Assembly (NCBI RefSeq): GCF_001278075.1 | Contig: NZ_CP011340.1 | Coordinates: forward strand, 930,001 to 994,000 | Origin: Streptomyces pristinaespiralis | Lineage (GTDB): Bacteria; Actinomycetota; Actinomycetes; Streptomycetales; Streptomycetaceae | Reading direction: 5' to 3' | Length of the DNA: 64,000 nucleotides | Shown here: positions 54,702 through 62,677 of the stretch, piece by piece | Layout: each line of letters begins with the position of its first letter | How positions within the stretch are numbered: the stretch's first letter is position 1 | Program-made: the position numbers and the translations under genes | Notes under the pieces: model-generated | Told to the model about the DNA's origin: nothing | Databases searched by the model: none | Seen by the model: the letters and a program-made list of their open reading frames with translations, nothing else

Positions 54702-56683
54702 GACGCGGCACCTTCCTGGACGGGCAGGTCGGGAGCCTGTACCCCGGCCCGCAGACGGGCCGGCCAGGCGGCGGACGCCTCGCGGTAGGCGGCGTGCGCG
54801 GCCTTGTTGCCGTACAGCGTCTCCAACGCGATGCGGACGGTGGTCAGTTCGTCCTCGCGAGGGGCGAGGGTGAGCGGGTCGGACAGCCGCCGGAGCAGGG
54901 GCACCAGGCAGGCCACGGCTTCGTGGTGCGGGCCCGGGACGTCGCTCCCGCAGGCCGTGCACGACAGGGTGGGGCCCCCGGCGGGGGGTTCGTAGCCGTC
55001 GCGCGGGTGGGGGGCGGCGCAGATGAGGTTGAGCGAGGTCAGCCACTCGGCGGGCGGGGCCACGGTGAACCGGTGGTGCAGGACGCACACCACCTCCTCG
55101 ACCCGGCCGAGGGCGAGCGTGTGGTGCAGGTAGGTGTCGCTGCGCGGGTCGCACAGGGAACGCAGGCGCAGGTGGGTGTCGCGCCAGCGCTCGTGGGTGG
55201 TGGTGGCGGCGAGCCGGTGGCGCAGCAGCAGATCGAGCGCACGGTCGCCGTCGAGGAAGGAGCGCGTACGGTACTCGTCGGCCTCGCGGACACGGGCGGC
55301 GACCAGGTCCTCGGAGTGGTCCTCCGGGTGGGCGAAGGTCCACAGTCCGCGCCGGGTGCGCGGGTCGGCCGCGGCCGACAGCAGCACCAGGCGCTCCCGC
55401 ATCACAGGGTCCGGCAGCAGCTTGGCGAGGAGGGCGGGTGCCGCCTCGTCGAGGAGTTCGCCGCTGCGTATCGTGCCCGCCTCCTGGACGCGCCGCACGG
55501 CCGTGTCCGCGAGGATGCGGGCGCTCGCCGCGCGGCCGCCGCTGTAGCGGGCGACGACGCGGGGCAGATGGTCGGGGTAGTCGACGGCGCTGAGCATCTC
55601 CGCGATGTGGGCCCGTTCGATGTCGGGGATGCCCAGCACCAGGGGCCGGGCCTGCGGTACGGCGTCGCCGCCGACCTCGCTGAGCGGTGGGTGCCGGTGA
55701 CCGTTGCCGAGCAGGGTGGCAAGGACGACGGGCCGCGTCGGGTCCTTGCCCGGGGCGCCGTGGCCGGTGTCGAGCAGGTCGAGGAAGACGCGTCCGACGT
55801 CGGTGTGGGCATTGTCGAGGAGCAGCAGCGGCCTGGGCTTCTTGTTGAGCCGGCGCAGTGTGCCGTAGTTCGCGTCGATGTCGTCGAGGAGGGCTGCGAC
55901 GAGATGTTCCTCGGCGGTGCGCCGGCGGTCGTCGAGCCTGCGGAAGCCGCGGACGAACTGGAAGAGCCGTTGCAGCGAGTCGCCCTGGTAGCCCTGGGAA
56001 GCGTGCAGCCGTCCGCCCCACCACGCCAGCGCCCCCTTGTCCGGTTCGCTCTTGACGAGCTGCGCCCGGGCGGTGTCGAGGACGATCCCGGCGATGGTGT
56101 CGAGGCCGGGGACGGCGGACAGGACCAGCGGGAGGTTGTCGGCGACGACGTCGAACCAACGGCCGAGGCTTTCCCTGCGGCGCCGTACGTCGGGGTCCTC
56201 CGCGGTGATGAGGGTGCGCAGATCGGCCTCCGCCCGGCGCAGGTCGGGCGGCCGCACATCGGTGCCGTCGCTGTTCAGCGGACGCCAGGCGGTGACGACG
56301 AGCAGACCCAGCGACAGCCGCGGAAAGGTCATCGGCCTCCCGAAGTGCCGTACCTCCAGGCCGAGTTTGTAGGCGAGGAGATACAACAGGTGGGTGATGC
56401 GGGAGGCGTTGGGGACGTCGTCGTCGCCGTCGGCGATGCCGGGCTCACCGAAACCGGGAGCCTCGAGGTCGACCCGCGCCAGCGGCACCCGGCCGTTGTA
56501 CGCGTCATGGACGGCGCCCAGCAGAGCGGTCCTGCCGCTCCCGCGTCCGCCGACGATCCGTATCACGGGCGCGCCTTTGGGATACGCGAAGGGGACCTGG
56601 TACCCGTCCTTGTGGTGCAGTCCCACCAGCCGGGGGACGAAGCCTTCCTGCAGGGCCTGCTGACCGTACAGTCTCCCGCCCAT
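54698..56683 (-). CDS. P-loop NTPase coupled to a binding-fold protein
   Basis: A 661-residue protein with Walker A GGRGSGRTALL (about 45-55) and Walker B RPLLLLDNAH (about 290-299). This fits a STAND/AAA-like regulatory ATPase. A long helical region (about 400-600) follows, with a CTAC motif and further Cys and His near 590-610 that could bind zinc. No effector or DNA-binding domain is recognisable. The ribosome site before ATG 56683 is GGGGGAG. Its only partner is the membrane-anchored binding-fold gene, coupled by a 4-base overlap. A signalling or defence role is inference. Confidence 0.78.
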   Translation of the reverse strand: MGGRLYGQQALQEGFVPRLVGLHHKDGYQVPFAYPKGAPVIRIVGGRGSGRTALLGAVHDAYNGRVPLARVDLEAPGFGEPGIADGDDDVPNASRITHLLYLLAYKLGLEVRHFGRPMTFPRLSLGLLVVTAWRPLNSDGTDVRPPDLRRAEADLRTLITAEDPDVRRRRESLGRWFDVVADNLPLVLSAVPGLDTIAGIVLDTARAQLVKSEPDKGALAWWGGRLHASQGYQGDSLQRLFQFVRGFRRLDDRRRTAEEHLVAALLDDIDANYGTLRRLNKKPRPLLLLDNAHTDVGRVFLDLLDTGHGAPGKDPTRPVVLATLLGNGHRHPPLSEVGGDAVPQARPLVLGIPDIERAHIAEMLSAVDYPDHLPRVVARYSGGRAASARILADTAVRRVQEAGTIRSGELLDEAAPALLAKLLPDPVMRERLVLLSAAADPRTRRGLWTFAHPEDHSEDLVAARVREADEYRTRSFLDGDRALDLLLRHRLAATTTHERWRDTHLRLRSLCDPRSDTYLHHTLALGRVEEVVCVLHHRFTVAPPAEWLTSLNLICAAPHPRDGYEPPAGGPTLSCTACGSDVPGPHHEAVACLVPLLRRLSDPLTLAPREDELTTVRIALETLYGNKAAHAAYREASAAWPARLRAGVQAPDLPVQEGAAS

Positions 56684-56821
56684 GGCGCTCCCCCGCCTCC
56701 CCCTGCCAGCCGCGCATCATGAGATCAACTCACCGTGCACAGAGGGAACTTACCCGACCGATGCCTGCACGGCAGAGGGTTGAGGCACGAACAGTTCGAC
56801 CGTCCGACGCCCCCTCGCCGC

Positions 56822-56951
56822 GGACGGACGCGGTCCGGACGGACGCGGTCCGGACGGACGCGGGACGAACAGGGCACGGTCCGGACGGACGCGGGACGAA
56901 CAGGGCACGGTCTGAACGGTCATGATCCGGACGGGCATGATCCGGACGGGC
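56822..56951. repeat. Composite tandem repeats in the pyrF-like leader
   Basis: GGACGGACGCGGTCC is repeated at 56822-56836 and 56837-56851. A related 31-bp unit follows at 56852-56882 and again from 56883. ATGATCCGGACGGGC is duplicated at 56922-56936 and 56937-56951, ending 11 bases before the pyrF-like ATG. All share the CCGGACGG core. Confidence 0.85.
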
Positions 56952-56962
56952 ACAATGACGCC

Positions 56963-57658
56963 ATGGAGCCGAGCAGTCAGATCATCGTCGCCCTCGATTG
57001 CGACAACCGTGCGACCGCGGAAGACATCGTGGCGCGGCTGGGCGACGAGTGCCGTTTCTACAAGGTCGGCCTGGAGCTGCTGACAGCGGTCGGCCCCCGC
57101 TTCGTCGAGCACCTGGTGGCGCAGGGCAAGGAGGTCTTCCTGGACCTCAAGCTCTTCGAGATTCCGAACTCGGTGGCGGGTGCGGTGCGGGCGGCGGGGA
57201 CTCTGGGCGTCTCGATGGTGACCGTGCACAGCATGGGCGGTGCGGGCATCATGAGGGCCGCCGTCGATGCCGCCGCCGGTTTCCCCGGCCTGCGCGTCCT
57301 CGCCCTGACCGTGGTCACCAGCATGACCGACGCGGATCTCGCCGACATCGGTGTCGACGACCCGGCTCAGCAGCAGGTGCTCCGGCTGGCGCGACTGGCG
57401 GACAAGGCCGGCTGCCACGGTGTGATCGCCTCACCTCAGGACGTCGAGACGCTGCGGAGCGAGCTGGGCGCCGACGCCCTGATCGTCACGCCCGGAGTCG
57501 CTTTGCCGGGCGAGTCACCGGCGGAGCACGCGCGGACCGATTCGCCGCGTGCCGCCATCGCCGGCGGCGCCTCCCATGTCGTCGTGGGCCGCGCGGTCAC
57601 ACGCGCCACGGACCCGGCGGCCGCGTTCCGGGCCGTCCGCGCCGACATCGCCCCGTAG
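56963..57658 (+). CDS. pyrF: Orotidine 5'-phosphate decarboxylase-family protein
   Basis: The 231-residue TIM-barrel protein has the OMPDC size and order: VALDCDN (Asp12), YKVGLELL (Lys34), the active-site strand FLDLKLFEIPNSV (Asp61, Lys63) and the phosphate loop VTPGVALPGES with VVVGRAVTRATDP. The catalytic D-x-K-x-x-D reads D-L-K-L-F-E, so the last Asp is Glu66. It would make UMP, but the substitution and its place away from pyr genes leave room for a related decarboxylase. The frame is open upstream to 56735 through tandem repeats, which are unlikely to be translated. The ribosome site is unclear. Confidence 0.85.
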   Translation: MEPSSQIIVALDCDNRATAEDIVARLGDECRFYKVGLELLTAVGPRFVEHLVAQGKEVFLDLKLFEIPNSVAGAVRAAGTLGVSMVTVHSMGGAGIMRAAVDAAAGFPGLRVLALTVVTSMTDADLADIGVDDPAQQQVLRLARLADKAGCHGVIASPQDVETLRSELGADALIVTPGVALPGESPAEHARTDSPRAAIAGGASHVVVGRAVTRATDPAAAFRAVRADIAP

Positions 57659-57720
57659 CGGGCGCTCCCGCACGTACGGCCCGGTCCGGCAGGCCCTCCG
57701 GGCGCCCGCCCGGCGGGGGC

Positions 57721-58122
57721 CTACATCGTCGCCTGCTGCTCCTCGAGCTTGCCCATCACCCGGGTACGGAGGAGTTCGTACTCCTCGCGGAGCCGCCGCC
57801 ACTCGGTGACGGGCGGGCGGGGAACGACGATTCCGCCGGTGACGGTCTCCTCCGGCCGGAACTGTTCCCGGGTGAGGTCGATCTCGATGCCCATGCCGAG
57901 GCGGTTCCACCAGTGGTAATCCACCCGCACTTCGTCGACGTGGACCTCTCCTCTGATCAGCTCACCTCCCAGCAGGTCGTTGACGACCATCGCGGTCACC
58001 CCGCACTGGTCCCGGGCCGGGTTGTCAGGCGTCCAGCGCGCCCGGAACTCGGGCGTGCACGTGTCGGCACCCCAGCTGCCGCGGACGGCTCGTTCTATGT
58101 CGGTGAGACGCAACGGTGTCAT
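57721..58122 (-). CDS. YunG-like protein
   Basis: ATG 58122 has GAGG 9 bases upstream. The 133 residues contain the pattern RAVRGSWGADTC, then RWTPDNPARDQCGVTAMVVNDLLGGEL and YHWWNRLGMGIEIDLTREQF, matching the Bacillus YunG family as I recall it. Cys, His and Asp in these motifs resemble a papain-like fold, but no activity is known. The C-terminal EYELLRTRVMGKLEEQQ is helical. It converges on the pyrF-like gene. Confidence 0.78.
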   Translation of the reverse strand: MTPLRLTDIERAVRGSWGADTCTPEFRARWTPDNPARDQCGVTAMVVNDLLGGELIRGEVHVDEVRVDYHWWNRLGMGIEIDLTREQFRPEETVTGGIVVPRPPVTEWRRLREEYELLRTRVMGKLEEQQATM

Positions 58123-58248
58123 GGCGGTGATCCTCGCAGCCGCCACCGACAACGGTCACTCACCGCACGCACCCGCCGCGAAGTGCGAGAACGGTGTAGT
58201 CAGGCGTGCGACCGGCGTGCCATGATCCCGCCACCAGGAAGGCGAAAC

Positions 58249-58545
58249 ATGACTCTGTATCTCGGTATACCGCTCGGCCTGATGGCGTTGCTCGTCGCTG
58301 TCAGTGGGGTGGCCGCGCTCCGTTCGGGCTGGCTGCTGCCCGTGCAGCGGAAGTACGTCGTCCGTCCGCATCTCTTCGGGTGGGCGCAGTTGGCGATCGC
58401 GCTGGCGCTCGTCATCCAGGTCGCGGGCGCCGTGCTGGTCGAGGCCGGCGGCCTCCGTTCCGCCGTCACGATGGCCGGCACCGCGGTGCTGCTGGCCGGC
58501 GTGCTGCTGATCGTGCAGGCACAGCGGCCGGCGCGCGGCCGCTGA
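58249..58545 (+). CDS. Small three-helix membrane protein
   Basis: ATG 58249 has AGGAAGG 7 bases upstream. The 98-residue product is mostly hydrophobic: LGIPLGLMALLVAVSGVAAL, a positive loop (QRKYVVRPHLFGW), then LAIALALVIQVAGAVLV and VTMAGTAVLLAGVLLIVQA, ending RPARGR. I do not recognise a named family. It is divergent from the YunG gene. Confidence 0.7.
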   Translation: MTLYLGIPLGLMALLVAVSGVAALRSGWLLPVQRKYVVRPHLFGWAQLAIALALVIQVAGAVLVEAGGLRSAVTMAGTAVLLAGVLLIVQAQRPARGR

Positions 58546-58636
58546 GCACGCTCCTCCGCGTTCCGCCGTCCCGCGTTTCCGGCTGCCCCCGAGGGCCTGA
58601 TCCGAGAAGACCGTCAGGCCCGGCAGCCAGAGTTCC

Positions 58637-58671
58637 TGGACACCTGTCTATAGTTAATGGACAACAGTCCA
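58637..58671 (+). promoter_or_regulatory. Promoter with two TGGACA-N2-TGTCCA-like operators
   Basis: TGGACA-CC-TGTCTA (58637-58650) and TGGACA-AC-AGTCCA (58658-58671) each differ from a perfect TGGACA-N2-TGTCCA by one base. Their centres are 21 bp apart, two helical turns. The -10 TATAGT (58649-58654) lies between them; the -35 is weak. The TetR protein of the same operon is the likely ligand-controlled repressor. Confidence 0.7.
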
Positions 58672-58689
58672 GGACAGGAGGGCACCTCG

Positions 58690-59052
58690 ATGACCGTCAC
58701 AGCCAACGCACTGGTCGGCCTGGTGGCCGCTCTGCACGCCTACATCCTGATTCTTGAGATGTTCCTCTGGGAGCGCGGCCCCGGCCGGTCGCTGTCCGGC
58801 TTCGACAGGGACATGGCGCGCGCCACCGCTCCGCTCGCCGCGAACCAGGGGCTCTACAACGGCTTTCTCGCCGCCGGCCTCGTCTGGGGTCTGATCACCG
58901 CGGACCCCACAGGACGGCAGGTGCAGATCTTCTTCCTGTCGTGCGTGGTCGTCGCGGGCCTGTACGGAGGCTTCACCGCCAACCGGCGCATCCTCGTCGC
59001 ACAGGCGCTGCCCGGCGCGCTGGCCCTCACGGCCGTACTGGTCGCCGGGTGA
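58690..59052 (+). CDS. DUF1304 membrane protein
   Basis: ATG 58690 has AGGAGG 8 bases upstream. The 120 residues have four helices with the DUF1304 signature: ALHAYILILEMFLWE, then NQGLYNGFLAAGLVWGL, FFLSCVVVAGLYGG and a last helix. The function is unknown; the family is often regulated by an adjacent TetR. Its stop overlaps the TetR GTG (GTGA). Confidence 0.9.
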   Translation: MTVTANALVGLVAALHAYILILEMFLWERGPGRSLSGFDRDMARATAPLAANQGLYNGFLAAGLVWGLITADPTGRQVQIFFLSCVVVAGLYGGFTANRRILVAQALPGALALTAVLVAG

Positions 59053-59603
59053 ACGACCCCAGGGCGGCACGCACCAGGGCGAGGCTGCGTGCGGCGTTGC
59101 TCGAGGAATGCGCCCGACGCACCCTCGACGAGGTCAGCGTGGCCGCCGTGGTGCGCCGGGCGTCGGTCGGCCGGGCCACGTTCTACGTGCATTACCCGGA
59201 CCTGGAGGCGTTGGCGCTGGATGCCTGCGCCGAGATCGTCAGGGATGCCGTCGAGGCGCTCCACGCCTGGCGCGGCACCCCGGATCCCGAGCATCCTCCG
59301 CCGCCGTTGACCGCCTTCCTCACAGAGATCTCCGAGCACCGCTCCCTCTACCGCGGTCTGCTCCGGGAAGGGGGTAGCGGTCCGCTGGGCGATCTGCTCC
59401 ACCGGGAGCTCCGCGCCCGCAGCCGCGCCGAACGGGAACTGGCGGGCGCCCCCGCCCCGGCCCTGGTCGCCTCCGCGGTCGCGGCGGCCTTCGCCGGTCT
59501 CCTCGCGGACTGGCTGCACGGCGCGATCGAGGCCACGCCGCCTTCGATGTCGGCCGGGGTCTGGCGCCTGCTGATCTCCCTGCACCGCACGCCGGTGGAG
59601 TGA
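59049..59603 (+). CDS. TetR-family regulator
   Basis: GTG 59049 overlaps the DUF1304 stop, giving 184 residues. The N-terminal helix-turn-helix reads TRARLRAALLEECARRTLDEVSVAAVVRRASVGRATFYVHYPDLEAL across two blocks, and the rest is a helical ligand pocket with a Trp-rich late helix (LLADWLHGAIE). It should repress its own operon through the paired TGGACA sites. Confidence 0.92.
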   Translation: MNDPRAARTRARLRAALLEECARRTLDEVSVAAVVRRASVGRATFYVHYPDLEALALDACAEIVRDAVEALHAWRGTPDPEHPPPPLTAFLTEISEHRSLYRGLLREGGSGPLGDLLHRELRARSRAERELAGAPAPALVASAVAAAFAGLLADWLHGAIEATPPSMSAGVWRLLISLHRTPVE

Positions 59604-59773
59604 CTTCCGGGCGGTTCGCCTCGGCTGCGCCAGTGCCGTCCGCCGGTCGGCCGCCCCCTCGTCGGGCGGTCGCCGCACGGCCCCGTTCGGATAATGGGAA
59701 TGCGGCATGCGGGTTCGCTCGCTCGTCGAGGCCGGTCCGGACCCCTGCCGTACGAGCACGGGGAGGCTGGACC

Positions 59774-61066
59774 GTGGAAGACGACGCGTACGACATCGAC
59801 GCCGTGCTCCAGCAGGCGCTGGACCGGCTCGCCCTGCTGGCCGACGTGGGCGCCGCCCTGGCGGCCACGCTCGATGTCCGGGAGGCCTTGCGGCGCGTGT
59901 CGCGGCTCGTGGTCCACCAGCTCGGCGACTGGTGTGCGATCGATCTGCTGGACAGCGACGGCACCCTGGAGCGGATCGCCGTCACGCATCGGGACGCCGG
60001 GCCGCCGGCCGCCGGTCCGCTGGAGGGCCCGCTTCCGGTGCCGGCCGACCTGGCGAGCGGACCGGTCGCCAGGGTCCTGCGCGGCGCGGGGCCGCTGCTG
60101 CTTCATCGTGGTGACTTCCCTCCCGCCCACGCGGACCTCTTCCCTGCCCGGCCGCTGGAGCTGTTCCGTCAGCTGGACGCCGACACGGCGATCGTGGCGC
60201 CGCTGCGGGCCAGGCCCGACATCCTCGGCGCGATCACGATCGGCCGGACGAGCGGCGACCGGCCGTTGACGGACGCCGACTGCGCCCTCGTCGAGGATCT
60301 GGCCCGACGGGTCGCGCTCGCGGTGGACAACGCCCGGCTCCACCGGGAGACCTCTCGCATCGCCGAACGCCTGCAGCGCTCCCTGCTGCCGAACCTGTCA
60401 GGTCCGGCCATCCCGCAGCGGGCCGCCCGCTACACGCCCTCGCAGGCCACCGCGGAGGTCGGCGGCGACTGGTACGACAGCTTCCCGCTGCCCCACGGCC
60501 ACATCACCATGATCATCGGAGATGTGGCCGGCCACGACCTGCGCGCCACGGTCACCATGGGCCAGCTGCGCAACATGCTCCGCGGCATCGCCCTCGACCG
60601 TGAGGAGCCCCCCGGCCACATCCTCAACCGACTCGACGTGGCGCATCACCAGCTCTACCCCGACGTCACCGCCACCTGTGTGTACGGCGTCCTGAAGGGA
60701 AACGAGGACGGGCCGTGGGAACTGCACTACTCCAACGCCGGCCACCCGCCGCCGCTGCTCGTCACCCACGACGGCGACACCCACTTCCTGGAAGAGGGTC
60801 ACGGCCCGCTCCTCGGCGCCCTGCCCGACCTTCCACGCGACAGCGCCCACCGCGCGCTGCCCGCCGGCTCCACCCTGGTGCTCTACACGGACGGACTGAT
60901 CGAACGCCGCGGCGAACCCGTCCACCGCGGCATGACCCGGCTGCGCCGGCAGGCGGCAGCCGTGGCCCAAGAGCCCCTGGAGGAGTTCTGCGACGAACTC
61001 CTCACCCATCTCGGCTCCGAGGCCACCGACGACGTAGCCGTCCTCGCCACGCGCCTGCCCGGTTGA
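59774..61066 (+). CDS. GAF-PP2C (SpoIIE) serine phosphatase
   Basis: GTG 59774 has GGGGAGG 7 bases upstream; the frame is open to 59600. The 430-residue protein has a GAF domain (about 15-185) and a PP2C domain with GGDWYDSF, GDVAGHD and TDDVAVLA. The metal ligands are complete. It is the third SpoIIE-type phosphatase in the window and differs from the others in GAF sequence, so it probably serves another signal. It follows the TetR gene by 170 bases on the same strand. Confidence 0.92.
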   Translation: MEDDAYDIDAVLQQALDRLALLADVGAALAATLDVREALRRVSRLVVHQLGDWCAIDLLDSDGTLERIAVTHRDAGPPAAGPLEGPLPVPADLASGPVARVLRGAGPLLLHRGDFPPAHADLFPARPLELFRQLDADTAIVAPLRARPDILGAITIGRTSGDRPLTDADCALVEDLARRVALAVDNARLHRETSRIAERLQRSLLPNLSGPAIPQRAARYTPSQATAEVGGDWYDSFPLPHGHITMIIGDVAGHDLRATVTMGQLRNMLRGIALDREEPPGHILNRLDVAHHQLYPDVTATCVYGVLKGNEDGPWELHYSNAGHPPPLLVTHDGDTHFLEEGHGPLLGALPDLPRDSAHRALPAGSTLVLYTDGLIERRGEPVHRGMTRLRRQAAAVAQEPLEEFCDELLTHLGSEATDDVAVLATRLPG

Positions 61067-61129
61067 CCGGCTGCGCCGGCATGCGGTGCCGTACGGCCGG
61101 CCGGAACCCCGACGGGGCCGCGTGGGACC

Positions 61130-61510
61130 TCAGCGCCGGGCCAGCGCCAGGACACTCAGACCGAACATCAGGACGCCCAGGGGGAGATGGACCGACGGGA
61201 CGTGCGCGATGCCCAGCACGACCTGGGCCGAGGCGAGCACGAGGAAGCCCGACGCGTGCAGGACGGGCCGGGGCGAGCCGCCGCCCGGCTTCCACGCCAG
61301 CACCGCCGCGAGCAGGTACAGCATCGTCGCCCCGTACATCACACGGGCTCCGACACTGTGCAGTGTCTCCCCGTAGGACGAGGTCATCAGCAGTCCGGCG
61401 GAGACCGCCTGCAGGAAGATGGTCAGGGTCTGCAGGGCGATCGCGATCCGCAGGAACGAGGAGCCGCGTTGTGCGTTCGACGTCGCCGTCACCGTCACCT
61501 GAGTGGCCAT
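61130..61510 (-). CDS. Four-helix membrane protein
   Basis: ATG 61510 has AAAAGGGG 8 bases upstream. The 126-residue product has four helices (IAIALQTLTIFLQAVSAGLLM, VMYGATMLYLLAAVLAW, then two more). Conserved-looking His residues (GETLHSVGARVMY, VLHASGF, GIAHVPSVHLPLG) could bind haem, as in COX15/cytochrome-like domains. It is divergent from the ECF41 gene with a 101-base gap and is a candidate target of that sigma factor. Function unknown. Confidence 0.75.
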   Translation of the reverse strand: MATQVTVTATSNAQRGSSFLRIAIALQTLTIFLQAVSAGLLMTSSYGETLHSVGARVMYGATMLYLLAAVLAWKPGGGSPRPVLHASGFLVLASAQVVLGIAHVPSVHLPLGVLMFGLSVLALARR

Positions 61511-61611
61511 GTCACAGTCCCCTTTTCCGCCCTCGGGCAGTGGATCGATAAGGTCTCACCGGTCCGACGACGCGGGCCCGCGAAAGGTAAGGCGAGGGGG
61601 CGGCCGGAAGC

Positions 61612-62529
61612 ATGGGGACTGTCGGGGCCGGCGCGGACGTGGCAGCCGGCGAGCGACGCCAACTGATCAATGTCGCCTACCGGTTGCTCGGTTCCGTGAC
61701 CGAGGCCGAGGACGCCGTACAGGACGCCTACACACGCTGGTACGGCCTGCCGCGGAGCCGGCAGGAGGAGATCTCGTCCCCCGGCGCCTGGCTGACGACG
61801 GTGACCGGCCGCATCTGCCTGGACCGGCTCGGCTCGGCGCGCGCCCGCCGTGAACGCTATGTCGGTTCGTGGCTGCCCGAGCCGCTGCCCGACCGCACCG
61901 AGTGGGACCACGCGGGCGGCGCGGGACCCACCGGCCCCGCGGACCCCGCCGACCAGATCGTCCTGGACGAGTCGGTGGCCACGGCCTTCCTTGTCGTCCT
62001 GGAGTCGATGACGCCCGCCGAGCGGGTGGCGTTCGTCCTGCACGACGTCTTCCGGTACCCGTTCGCCGAGATCGCCGACGTTCTCGGCCGGACCCCTGCG
62101 GCCTGCAAACAGCTGGCGGCCTCCGCCCGGCGGCGGGTGAGCACCGCGCGCGCTCCGGTGCCGGCGACCGGCCGGGCCGACGTGGTGAGGCGGGTCAAGG
62201 AGGCGTGGGAGGCCAGGGACGTCGCAGCCCTCGTCGGCCTCCTCGACCCGGCTGCCGTGATGACCGCCGACGGTGGTGGCATGGTCGGCACCGTCCTGCG
62301 CCCGGTGGAGGGCGGCGCGCGCATCGTGCAGTACATGGTCGCCATCGCCGACATGGCGCCGGGGCTGAAGCTCCTCGAGCGGTCGGTCAACGGTGCGCCG
62401 GGCCTGGTGGCCGAGCGTGCCGGCGTCGTCGTGACCGTGGCCTCGTTCGACGTGCTTGACGGGCACGTCACCCGGATCTGGGCGGTCCGCAACCCGGAGA
62501 AGCTGCGGCCGTGGGGGCGGGCGGGCTGA
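61612..62529 (+). CDS. ECF41-type RNA polymerase sigma factor with SnoaL-like tail
   Basis: The 305-residue protein has sigma2 (RRQLINVAYRLLGSVTEAEDAVQDAYTRWY in two blocks), sigma4 (MTPAERVAFVLHDVFRYPFAEIADVLGRTPAACKQL) and a C-terminal NTF2/SnoaL-like domain of about 110 residues, the ECF41 hallmark. The tail modulates activity in place of an anti-sigma factor. No target promoter is convincing nearby. The ribosome site is unclear; ATG 61612 follows CGGAAG by one base. Confidence 0.9.
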   Translation: MGTVGAGADVAAGERRQLINVAYRLLGSVTEAEDAVQDAYTRWYGLPRSRQEEISSPGAWLTTVTGRICLDRLGSARARRERYVGSWLPEPLPDRTEWDHAGGAGPTGPADPADQIVLDESVATAFLVVLESMTPAERVAFVLHDVFRYPFAEIADVLGRTPAACKQLAASARRRVSTARAPVPATGRADVVRRVKEAWEARDVAALVGLLDPAAVMTADGGGMVGTVLRPVEGGARIVQYMVAIADMAPGLKLLERSVNGAPGLVAERAGVVVTVASFDVLDGHVTRIWAVRNPEKLRPWGRAG

Positions 62530-62677
62530 AGCGTTCGCGGCATGACGGCCGGCACCCCATCGCGCCGGAGTCGATGATTCATGCCGGTGTCTCCGCCCCG
62601 GGGCGGGGGCGACGAAAACACGTTGGCCGGCCGTCACCGAGCTGCGACGATGCCCCTGTTTCCCGAGCGGAGGTCAT

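Noticed and set aside
56735..56962. 76-codon in-frame extension of the pyrF-like gene
   Set aside because: It consists of HDPDG and GRTRS-type translations of tandem repeats; the family N-terminus starts at 56963.
61510..61533. TGTCACA resembling the ECF41 -35 element
   Set aside because: The ECF41 consensus is TGTCACA-N16-CGTC; here N16 is followed by TCGG, and the element overlaps the start codon of the divergent gene.
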